Shown: positions 8,169 to 15,953 of the stretch, one piece after another | Position numbering within the stretch: the first letter of the stretch is position 1 | How the letters are laid out: every line of letters begins with the position of its first letter | Assembly (NCBI GenBank): GCA_964484265.1 | Contig: CAZAFH010000028.1 | Location: 1-64,000 of the forward strand | Reading direction: 5' to 3' | DNA from: SIAQ01 sp964484265 | GTDB taxonomy: Bacteria > Planctomycetota > Planctomycetia > Gemmatales > Gemmataceae | Length of the DNA stretch: 64,000 nt | The notes under the pieces: model-generated | What the model was told of the DNA's origin: nothing | Databases searched by the model: none | What the model saw: only the letters and a program-made list of their open reading frames with translations | Made by a program: the position numbers and the translations under genes

Positions 8169-8870
8169 TCACCCCTTCTTTGCAGCTAATTTTGCGACGA
8201 ATGCGGAGTGTTCGGGCGAGGCCAAGCCCTGGCGCAGGACGGCCAAAAGTCTTTTGGTGTTACATGCAAGCAACGCGGCGGGATCGAGCCAAAGTCCGGG
8301 GAAAACATCCGACCGAAGGATGCCATCGTTTCCCGGCGCCAGCTCCTTGAATTTGCCACGCCGACGGACGAACCAGAACACCTGCTGCGTGCGAGCGGCG
8401 ACAACGACATATTCGCGAACACCGGCGGCTTCGTAGTCTCGTTTCTTGGCGTTGAGATCGATCGATTCGGTGCTGTCGCTGAGCTCGGCAATCCATTCGG
8501 GAGCACCGTTCAGGTATTCACTTTCGTCGATCCAGACTTGGCCGCCGTACTCGGGAAGAATCAAAAGACAAGCGTCGGGTTGCGGTTCAGCATCGTCAGC
8601 CATTATCTGCGTAGTGTTGATATGGCCTTCGATTCCAGGAGTCGCCTCCTCGTAACACAATAACCAACCGGATAGTTTGAAATGATGTTTCCCGTGCGGG
8701 CGTTTTTGTGGCGACGACATGTAAACAATCCCTCCAATTAACTCCGCACGGGTATCGGGCGGCATTGCTTCATAGCGTTCATGGAACGTCTTTTGGTCCA
8801 GGTGGTCGCCGTTCTGCAACGGCGGCAGATTGGATTTCGGTTTCGAAGTGCGGCGCGCGGCGGTAATCAT
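8169..8870 (-). CDS. Uma2-family (DUF820) PD-(D/E)XK nuclease-like protein
   Basis: A 233-aa protein with the characteristic Uma2/DUF820 layout: an N-terminal helix with TFHERYEAMPPDTRAELIGG (the E in ELIGG is conserved), EPQPDACLLI, then APEWIAELSDSTESIDLNAK and KRDYEAAGVREYVVV. These proteins have a PD-(D/E)XK restriction-like fold and are expanded in cyanobacteria and planctomycetes, with little known about their role. Two in-frame ATGs lie 12 bp apart; the second (8870) is favoured because GGAG sits 7 bp before it, though 8882 is possible. Confidence 0.88.
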   Translation of the reverse strand: MITAARRTSKPKSNLPPLQNGDHLDQKTFHERYEAMPPDTRAELIGGIVYMSSPQKRPHGKHHFKLSGWLLCYEEATPGIEGHINTTQIMADDAEPQPDACLLILPEYGGQVWIDESEYLNGAPEWIAELSDSTESIDLNAKKRDYEAAGVREYVVVAARTQQVFWFVRRRGKFKELAPGNDGILRSDVFPGLWLDPAALLACNTKRLLAVLRQGLASPEHSAFVAKLAAKKG

Positions 8871-9027
8871 AATTTGCTCCATCCAGGTTTTGACGCTCCT
8901 ATTCTACCTGATCGACTTGTTGACGCAATAAAAAAGACGCCTCAATCGCCGACGCCCGACACCGTTCCACTACGATATTCATCAAGCCAACTCCAAATTC
9001 AAAGACCTCACGCGCGGAGTCAGTACC

Positions 9028-10302
9028 ATGCCCGATCTACACGATGGCGAATCCGTCGAGATGCAAGGGTCCGGCAGCAAACCGTACGTTCTGAAGAACG
9101 TCGGCGGCGTCTACAGTTGCTCGTGCCCAGCCTGGCGCAACCAATCCGTCGCCATCGAAAAGCGCACATGCAAGCACCTGCGCAAACTGCGCGGCGAGGA
9201 CGCCGAAAATGCCCGTGTCGGCGGCGATGCTCCTCCGATCGCGAAGGCCGATGCCGAAAGCTCAGGGAAAAAAGCCCCGCCCCTTCTGCTCGCGGAACGC
9301 TGGGATGGCGCCGCCGACCTTTCAGGCTGGTGGATGTCGGAGAAGCTCGACGGCGTCCGTGCATACTGGACGGGCACGGGCTTCCTTTCACGCCAGGGCA
9401 ATCCGCTGCATGCTCCGGATTGGTTTTGTGCTGGATTGCCGAACGAACCGCTCGACGGCGAGTTTTGGATTGATCGCAAGAAGTTTCAGCGCACCGTCGG
9501 CATCGTTCGACGGCAAGACAAAAGCGCTCTATGGAAGGAGATTCGCTTCCTGATCTTCGACGCTCCCGAAGGCGGAAGTGCTTTTGAAACTCGCCTCAAA
9601 GTGATCGCAAACATCATCAAAATGAATCAGCCGACCTATGCCGTTGCTCATGCCCATGCGCTGTGCAAAAGTCTCGACCACCTGCGAACGGAACTCGCCC
9701 GTGTCGAAGCGCTCGGCGGCGAGGGGCTGATGCTTCGTCAGCCCGGATCGAAATATGCAATCGGGCGTTCAACAACGCTGCTGAAGATCAAGACGTTTCA
9801 CGATGCCGAGGCTCGTGTCGTTGACCACGAACCAGGCGCGGGCAGACACAAAGGCCGGCTTGGCGCGCTGCTCGTGGAGCTCGCCGACGGAACCAGATTC
9901 AGCGTCGGCACGGGATTCTCCGACGCCGAGCGAGGCAACCCGCCGCCGATCGGCAGCACCATCACTTTCCGCTACCAGGAATTGACCGATGGCGGCGTTC
10001 CGCGTTTTCCGTCCTACGTCGGTCTGCGGACCGATTTAGTCGTAAAGCCGGCGCCGATACTTTCGGATCCGGCAACGTCGGTCGCGGCAGTACAAATCCG
10101 CCGATTTGAACTCGTTGGCGACGGCAGCGACAAGTTTTGGGAAATCGAAGTGGCCGGCAAACAGGTGACGACGCGTTATGGCCGCACAGGCTCAAAAGGA
10201 CAATCCACGACGAAGGCATTCGCCGACGAGGCCAGCGCGGAGGCGAACGCGGCTAAACTAATCGCGGAGAAAATCGCCAAAGGCTATGGCGAGACCGCTT
10301 GA
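9028..10302 (+). CDS. ATP-dependent DNA ligase with N-terminal SWIM zinc finger and C-terminal WGR domain
   Basis: A 424-aa three-part protein. Residues 28-50 form a SWIM finger (Cys31, Cys33, Cys48, His50; CSC then CKH). Residues about 85-340 are a compact ATP-dependent DNA ligase: motif I EKLDGVR with the adenylated Lys106, LDGEFWIDR (motif III), EGLMLRQPGSKY (motif IV) and LLKIKTFHDAEARV (motif V), then an OB-fold. Residues about 345-424 are a WGR domain (KFWEIEV and TRYGRTGSKGQ), known from PARPs as a nucleic-acid-sensing module. The combination suggests a nick-sealing repair enzyme with two DNA-recognition modules. GGAG lies 8 bp before the ATG. Its 3' end overlaps the convergent gene by 19 bp. 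Confidence 0.9.
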   Translation: MPDLHDGESVEMQGSGSKPYVLKNVGGVYSCSCPAWRNQSVAIEKRTCKHLRKLRGEDAENARVGGDAPPIAKADAESSGKKAPPLLLAERWDGAADLSGWWMSEKLDGVRAYWTGTGFLSRQGNPLHAPDWFCAGLPNEPLDGEFWIDRKKFQRTVGIVRRQDKSALWKEIRFLIFDAPEGGSAFETRLKVIANIIKMNQPTYAVAHAHALCKSLDHLRTELARVEALGGEGLMLRQPGSKYAIGRSTTLLKIKTFHDAEARVVDHEPGAGRHKGRLGALLVELADGTRFSVGTGFSDAERGNPPPIGSTITFRYQELTDGGVPRFPSYVGLRTDLVVKPAPILSDPATSVAAVQIRRFELVGDGSDKFWEIEVAGKQVTTRYGRTGSKGQSTTKAFADEASAEANAAKLIAEKIAKGYGETA

Positions 10303-10709
10303 TTGGTTTTGCTCTTGCCGCTTTTCTTGCTGCGAGGCTCAGCGGCGCCATCACGGCGTTGCTCCCGCATGAACGTGTACAGCGATTTCGCCGCTGCATC
10401 CCAGGCTCCGCCGCGAGCTTTTTTGATGATGCCATCGAGATGTACCGACGCCGACGGCGGCAACTTCCCTGATTCGCTGTAGGCGTGCAATCGCCGTTCG
10501 CAATCGGCTAACTTCGGCTCGCTTTTGGCGGTCACAGCCGTGAAGAGCGCGTCCACCGTGTCGAAAACTTCGCGATCGGCCCCCATCTGCGGCGGCGGCC
10601 AAAGATACCACGCAAGCACAATGCCGAGCGCAAGCACGCTACCGCCAACTGCCGCGGCGATTGGAATGTATCTTCCCGAAGTAGAATCCTTGGGGCTAGA
10701 AGTCGGCAT
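10284..10709 (-). CDS. Small membrane-anchored protein downstream of DUF1559 gene
   Basis: A 141-aa protein I do not recognise. It has a short cytoplasmic lead, one transmembrane helix (about residues 14-36, rich in Ala/Val/Leu ending WYLWPPP), a helical extracytoplasmic region of about 80 residues, and a basic C-terminal tail (RSKKSGKSK). Its ATG lies 14 bp inside the end of the DUF1559 gene, so the two are translationally coupled. Planctomycete DUF1559 genes are often followed by small membrane or lipoproteins; this fits that pattern. The 3' end overlaps the convergent ligase gene. Confidence 0.7.
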   Translation of the reverse strand: MPTSSPKDSTSGRYIPIAAAVGGSVLALGIVLAWYLWPPPQMGADREVFDTVDALFTAVTAKSEPKLADCERRLHAYSESGKLPPSASVHLDGIIKKARGGAWDAAAKSLYTFMREQRRDGAAEPRSKKSGKSKTNQAVSP

Positions 10710-11760
10710 TGAACGCCTCGCCGCCGTTGTGGGTTGATACCGCAACCCAAACCAAGGGATCCACGAAGGCGCCGACGAATCGAACCGTGCCGTCGCCGAA
10801 GAGGACGTTGCAGCCCGGCGAGTCATGTTCCCCCCACATTTCGTCGGTGTGGCCGAACGGATTGTTGGGCACGTGAATAATGACCTGCGGATGATCGTGT
10901 GTATCCGGGCCGCTGTGCACTCCCACCAGGCATGTCGCGGCATTATTCTCCGATGGCCACGGGTACATGTCAAGTCGAGGCGGCGTGACGGCCCAGGGCA
11001 CGACTCCAACCCACGTTTTGTTGCTGAGGAATGAGCTATGCTCGCCCACGAAGACGGTGTTTGACAGACCATCCGTCACACGGGCGATGCTTGTCCGCGA
11101 ATTGGGGTAAAACGGACCATCCATGTACGCAGGTTTGTTGCCATTCGCGGCAATCGGCTCAGGAATTTCGAAGTCGTAGCAATAGGCCGTCGCCCGGCCC
11201 CAGGGTTGATGGATGCCCGCATTGGTGGCGTAATGACTGTGGCCGAAGAGGATTTTTGTACCGTCGGAACGAGACATGTCGACGCCATGCCGATCGTCGG
11301 CGCCTTCGCTCTGAACTACAAATCCGTCGCCACCGCCCGTCGCAGCGGGGCAAAGAAAGACGGCGAGTTTTGTCTTGGCAGCTGCAGCATTCGCCGGCGA
11401 CCAGCACGCCTCCTTCAGATTGAATTGAAAATACACCGGATTCTGATCCAAAAAGGGTAGCAGGAATACGCCCCAGCCGAACCCGGTCGGCCCGACGCGA
11501 GTATCGTCACCGTACGAAACGCCGAAAACGCTCCCATCCGCATACGGATTGGAGATGACGCACGACGGCGGGAACACCTTGTTCGCGCCTTCGTAGGCGT
11601 GCAACGCGAGTCCGATCTGCTTGAGGTTATTTGCGCATTGCGTTCGGGCCGCCGACGCACGCACTTTCTGAACGGCTGGGACCAGCAACCCGATCAAGAT
11701 TGCAATAATCGCCATCACGACCAAAAGCTCTATAAGCGTAAATGCGGTGCGTTTCATCAT
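10696..11760 (-). CDS. DUF1559 protein with pilin-like N-terminus
   Basis: A 354-aa member of the planctomycete DUF1559 family. It starts with a type IV pilin/pseudopilin-like segment (RTAFTLIELLVVMAIIAILI, then PAVQKVRASA), with Phe after the short basic leader where prepilin peptidase would cut and methylate. The C-terminal part has the family's FGDGTVRFV signature near residue 325. These proteins are expanded to many copies per planctomycete genome and are thought to form pseudopilus or surface structures; function is unproven. Either of two consecutive ATGs may be the start. Confidence 0.93.
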   Translation of the reverse strand: MMKRTAFTLIELLVVMAIIAILIGLLVPAVQKVRASAARTQCANNLKQIGLALHAYEGANKVFPPSCVISNPYADGSVFGVSYGDDTRVGPTGFGWGVFLLPFLDQNPVYFQFNLKEACWSPANAAAAKTKLAVFLCPAATGGGDGFVVQSEGADDRHGVDMSRSDGTKILFGHSHYATNAGIHQPWGRATAYCYDFEIPEPIAANGNKPAYMDGPFYPNSRTSIARVTDGLSNTVFVGEHSSFLSNKTWVGVVPWAVTPPRLDMYPWPSENNAATCLVGVHSGPDTHDHPQVIIHVPNNPFGHTDEMWGEHDSPGCNVLFGDGTVRFVGAFVDPLVWVAVSTHNGGEAFNADF

Positions 11761-12108
11761 CTCCTCTTTCGCAAGATCGACCGCCTACATTACACTCCTA
11801 ACAATAATAATTAGCCATGGCTAAGTCAATGATTAGATCAAAAAAACCAGAACTAAATGCGTGGCAAACTAATCGTTTATGCGGCACTAAACCGCGCCGC
11901 CATCAAGCCCTTCCTGCAATGTTCCATCCGAAGGAAGGCATCGCTGTTTGGGCTCGATTGTGAAAAAACTCCCGCAACTGACGTTGATTGCCTTGCGGAT
12001 TTCATTGACAATGATTGAGTTGGGGGCCTGATTCGTCAGTATTGAAGAAATCGGCAAATCAGAAACAATCGGCATTCGGCTCCCCGCCTGCCAACGAGGG
12101 ACACAATC
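11761..12108. other. Divergent intergenic region, AT-rich
   Basis: This gap separates the minus-strand DUF1559 gene from the plus-strand transglutaminase-like gene. The first 120 bp are clearly AT-rich and contain ATTAGCCATGGCTAA, a 15-bp near-perfect palindrome at about 11811-11825 that could be an operator. The rest shows no gene or repeat. Promoters for both neighbours are expected here but I cannot define them. Confidence 0.4.
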
Positions 12109-15100
12109 ATGGCTCGCATACGCGTCTATCTCGTCGCCGCGTTGATTCTGGCATGCGCTCCTGTGCGTGCCGACGAATGGCCCGTGGCGCGCGGCCCGTC
12201 GCGCGAGCCCCTGCCCTACCGTTATGATCCCGCAGTGCTGAAGACGATCCCGCGCGAATACCTCGACAATGCGACAGCGTGCGTCCTCTACACCGCGACG
12301 ACTTATCTCGTCGAGCCGGATGGGACGACGGAAACCATCACTCATGAAATCACGCGATTGAATAGCCGCAAAGGCATCGACAAGCTCGGCGAGTATCGCG
12401 CGATTTACTTCGATCCCACTTTCGAGAAACTCACGCTCAATGAGGCGCGCGTCATCAAGGCCGATGGGAAGGTCGTCGCCATTGAGCCGAAACATGTACA
12501 TCTGCGCGACGTGGCGACCGACTTCCAGATCTACGATCAGAGCAAGCAACTTGTCATCTCATTCCCCAATCTGAAAGCAGGCGATCTCTACGAAGTCAAA
12601 TGGACCGTGCGCGGCAAGCATCGGGAATTCGGTGGACAGTTCTTCTCACGCTACACTTTCGGCGACGACCAGGAACCGGTCCTGCGCGATGAGTTTCGCG
12701 TTCGCGTCCCGAAGAATAAACCGCTTCATCACGCGACGGTCAACGGCAAGGTCGATCTCGTCATCACCGAATCGGCGGCGGAAAAGCTCTATCACTGGAC
12801 CGTATTGAATCGTCCTGGGTTGCCGCGCGACGACGAACGGCCATCACGCGAAGAGTTGCGGCTACAGGTCTCGATTTCGACGTTTCCAACTTGGGATGCA
12901 ATAGGCGCCTGGAAAGACAAGCTGCGGGAAAATTGCTGGAAATGCACGCCCGAGATAGCGAAGATCGTGGCCGAAATCACGCGCGGCGAGAAATCGCAAA
13001 TTGACAAAGCCAAGGCGCTAACCTACTGGATTCGCCGCAATGTGCGCTATCTTTCACGAGGACCGGGCGGTCTCGGTTACACGCCGCATCAACCGCATCA
13101 GGTTCTCAAGAGCCTGTACGGCGATTGCAAGGATCAGGCTCAGCTTCTCGCGGTGATGCTGCGCGAGATCGGCTTGCCCGTTTGGCTTGTAACGCTCGGG
13201 ACGCTGGACGACGGGCAGGTTCAGCCAACCGTGCCATCGCCGTGGGGCACGCACGCGATACTCAAGACGCGGATCGATGGAAAGGACTACTGGATCGATA
13301 CGACCGTCTCGATGGCGGCGTGGGATTTCCTGCCGCGCAGTGATCGTAGCCGTCAGGTTTACATGACCCAGGGCAAGGAGTTGACGCTCGGCAAGACGCC
13401 CGAGTTCGCCGCCAAGGACTTTCGCTTTGAGCAAACGACGCACGTGACGGTCGAGCCGAATGGCACAATACGCTGCCGCCGAGAAGGCGTGTACCACGAG
13501 GGCGCCGCGTGGTCTCGGCGTGATCGCTGGCTGGAGGTTCCGCCCGGCGAGCGGCGTCGCACCATCGTCGCCGAGTTGCAAGACGCGCATCCCAAAGTGA
13601 AGGTGCGGAGCTACAAGATCGACGAGAAACGGCTAAACGATCTCGACGAGCCAGTGCATGCCGAATTCGAGTATGACGTGCCGAAACACTTTTCCGGCGA
13701 ATCGAGCAAGGAAGGCAGTTTCACCGACAGCATTGTCTGGGCCTGGCTGGTCGGCTACAACATCGACTTCGACCGCAAGCTGCCGTACCAATTTCCCACG
13801 CAGTTTGAATCGTCGCACCGCTACATAGTGACGATTCCGCCGGCATTTCGTTTCGATGGTTACCCCGAGGAGAAGGAGTTTCGCAGCGCATGGGGCCAAT
13901 TCACTCTGAAGGTCGTTCGCGATCCGACCGAGCCGCGCCGGTTCGAGGTCCACATGCATACACGATTCGACAAGACGCGCGTAGAGAAGTCGGAGTTCGC
14001 CGACTTCGTGCGCTTTCAAGACGACGTTGCTCGTGCCTATCGCGTTTGGATCTACTTACGGCCCACCACGGATATCGCCGACGCGCCGAGGCTAGAGAAA
14101 CTGCTCGCGGACGCAAAGCAGGCCGACGCCCAGAGCGTTCGCATCCTGGCGAAACTCTATATCGATCACCAGCGGCTTGCCGACGCAAGGCGAATCCTTC
14201 AGCAGGGTACTAAGCAATTCCAGGACGATTACGCCTTGTGGGACCTTCGCGTCACGGTGGCTCGTGATGATGCCGAGGAACAGGAAATCTACCGCACGCT
14301 GACAAAGATGTTTCCTCGGGATCCGAAGTATGCGCTTGCCTACGGCGCCGTGTGCGTGCGACGGGGCGAACACCAGGAGGCGGCGAAGGTCCTGACTCCC
14401 TTGACCGATCACGCGCTCACAGCCATCCGCGCCGCGGCCCATTACCAGCTTGCCCGCGATGCCGACCGCCGGCTGGAATCGGCCAACGCACTGAAGCATC
14501 TCCAGCAGGCGCTGTTGATCGATTCCGCAAGTCTCGCGTCGATGGAGGCGATGCTGCTCAAGGCCCGCGTGCACGACAAACTCGACCAATCCGACCAGGC
14601 GATCATCGCGTTGAAAACCGCCCTGGCCGCCGACGCTAACAATCGCGACGTGCTCGAATATCTCGTCCTGCTTGAAATGCGTGCGGGCCGAAAAACCGAT
14701 GCCCTCGATCATTTGAAGCAACTGACGCTTGCTGCGCGAAAAGACGCTCTCGCCCTGGTCCGCGCGGCCGATTTGTATCTGGAGATCGGCCGCTACGATG
14801 AAGCCCGCGAACTCGCGATGCGCGCCCAGGAGTTGAACGCGGACGCCAGCGTTCGACGTATTCTCGGTCTTCTGCACTTCGCCAAGAGCGAGCATGCCCG
14901 GGCGACCTTCGAACTCAGCAGCGGCGTGCGCGATTGCAAAGCCCAGGCGGCGCTCATTCAATCCTACCTGAGGCTCGGCGCGCTTGATGCTGCCGTTCGC
15001 ATAAAAGCCGACCTGAAATGCGATTCGGACAAGACTCTTCGAAATCTGGTTGACGATGTTGATCGACTTGTCCAGTCGCGCACTGCATTAGTAAAGCGGT

Positions 15101-15594
15101 GGAATTCCGCGAACACCAATTTAGCTGCGGCGATGCGCATCGCCAACGGCGTCGTATGCGCGGAATACGGACTCGCGCACCGGTGGCCCGTTGAGCAGGT
15201 CGAACGCCTCGTCCATGCCACGTGCGACGAAGGCATCGCCTTCGGACCGCTACTCGCGCTGCGCGGCTTTCTGCGATTGGAACGCGGACAGATTCGCCTC
15301 GCGCTCGCCGATGCCGAGGCGGCCATCAAATTGGATGCGAACGACGCGCGTGCCTTCACGGTTCGCGGCAGATCAAAATTGGAGCAAGGCAACACAAAGG
15401 GCGCGCTCGACGATTTGCGCAGAGCGACGACGCTGAGCGGCAGTCAGGATGCGCAAGTGCTTCACTGGTTCGCCGCCGCACTGCACGAAGCAGGTCGCAC
15501 CCAGGAAGCGATCGACACCCAGCGTCTGGCGCTGCTTCTGCGGCCCGGCGACGCGGAATTGTTGCGGCAATTGAAGCGAATGGAAATGCGGTGA
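12109..15594 (+). CDS. Large secreted DUF3857/transglutaminase-like protein with TPR tail
   Basis: An 1161-aa protein with a signal peptide (about residues 1-21). Residues about 45-230 match DUF3857. Residues about 290-410 are a transglutaminase-like fold with an intact Cys340 (YGDCKDQ), His382 (GTHAIL) and Asp397 (WIDTT) triad. From about residue 650 to the end, Ala/Leu-rich helical pairs look like TPR repeats, with clear units near 785 and 1085 (RAFTVRGRSKLEQGN). DUF3857-transglutaminase fusions are common in Bacteroidetes and planctomycetes; they probably act as a protease or crosslinking/peptide-processing enzyme outside the cytoplasm, with TPRs for partner binding. The exact reaction is not known. 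Confidence 0.88.
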   Translation: MARIRVYLVAALILACAPVRADEWPVARGPSREPLPYRYDPAVLKTIPREYLDNATACVLYTATTYLVEPDGTTETITHEITRLNSRKGIDKLGEYRAIYFDPTFEKLTLNEARVIKADGKVVAIEPKHVHLRDVATDFQIYDQSKQLVISFPNLKAGDLYEVKWTVRGKHREFGGQFFSRYTFGDDQEPVLRDEFRVRVPKNKPLHHATVNGKVDLVITESAAEKLYHWTVLNRPGLPRDDERPSREELRLQVSISTFPTWDAIGAWKDKLRENCWKCTPEIAKIVAEITRGEKSQIDKAKALTYWIRRNVRYLSRGPGGLGYTPHQPHQVLKSLYGDCKDQAQLLAVMLREIGLPVWLVTLGTLDDGQVQPTVPSPWGTHAILKTRIDGKDYWIDTTVSMAAWDFLPRSDRSRQVYMTQGKELTLGKTPEFAAKDFRFEQTTHVTVEPNGTIRCRREGVYHEGAAWSRRDRWLEVPPGERRRTIVAELQDAHPKVKVRSYKIDEKRLNDLDEPVHAEFEYDVPKHFSGESSKEGSFTDSIVWAWLVGYNIDFDRKLPYQFPTQFESSHRYIVTIPPAFRFDGYPEEKEFRSAWGQFTLKVVRDPTEPRRFEVHMHTRFDKTRVEKSEFADFVRFQDDVARAYRVWIYLRPTTDIADAPRLEKLLADAKQADAQSVRILAKLYIDHQRLADARRILQQGTKQFQDDYALWDLRVTVARDDAEEQEIYRTLTKMFPRDPKYALAYGAVCVRRGEHQEAAKVLTPLTDHALTAIRAAAHYQLARDADRRLESANALKHLQQALLIDSASLASMEAMLLKARVHDKLDQSDQAIIALKTALAADANNRDVLEYLVLLEMRAGRKTDALDHLKQLTLAARKDALALVRAADLYLEIGRYDEARELAMRAQELNADASVRRILGLLHFAKSEHARATFELSSGVRDCKAQAALIQSYLRLGALDAAVRIKADLKCDSDKTLRNLVDDVDRLVQSRTALVKRWNSANTNLAAAMRIANGVVCAEYGLAHRWPVEQVERLVHATCDEGIAFGPLLALRGFLRLERGQIRLALADAEAAIKLDANDARAFTVRGRSKLEQGNTKGALDDLRRATTLSGSQDAQVLHWFAAALHEAGRTQEAIDTQRLALLLRPGDAELLRQLKRMEMR

Positions 15595-15655
15595 AGCCCA
15601 GGAGTGAGCACCGCTTCTTGACGTTGCGTTTTTATTCGCTGCCATTCAATTGCAG

Positions 15656-15760
15656 CGATAAATAGTAAACGAGAAATGACGATGCAAGACGGCGCTGTAT
15701 TCGATTCGGCATTGTGATGTTGTACTTTATCATTCACTATTTACCGTTCACTATTTATCG
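15656..15760. repeat. Heptamer repeat array with inverted partner
   Basis: Five tandem heptamers run from 15726 to 15760: TTTATCA, TTCACTA, TTTACCG, TTCACTA, TTTATCG. About 50 bp upstream (15656-15676) are three heptamers that read as the reverse complement of the same motif (CGATAAA, TAGTAAA, CGAGAAA). The two parts could pair imperfectly. The array lies in the 359-bp convergent gap between the transglutaminase gene and leuS; no gene is visible in the gap. Confidence 0.7.
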
Positions 15761-15812
15761 TTGAATTGTTGGCCTTCGCCCAGCAGTGATGAGTCCCAAT
15801 GTTTGACACATC

Positions 15813-15892
15813 TTCCGAGCCGCGCACGCAGCGCAGCGGAGTAAGCGCCTTCCAGTCAAACCGCTTACTGCGCTGCGTGCGTGGCTCGGAAA
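15813..15892. repeat. Long inverted repeat (CCGAGCC...GGCTCGG)
   Basis: The left arm (15813-15846) reads TTCCGAGCCGCGCACGCAGC then GCAGCGGAGTAAGCG. The right arm (15862-15892) is its reverse complement apart from a 3-nt insertion (CGG) and one mismatch. The loop is about 15 nt. It lies just downstream of leuS in a convergent gap and may terminate transcription, but there is no U-run. Confidence 0.85.
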
Positions 15893-15953
15893 CGTCAATT
15901 TCGCCAGCGCGCGGTATAAATCGCAAACTATGACGCCCAGCGAACCCATTCGC

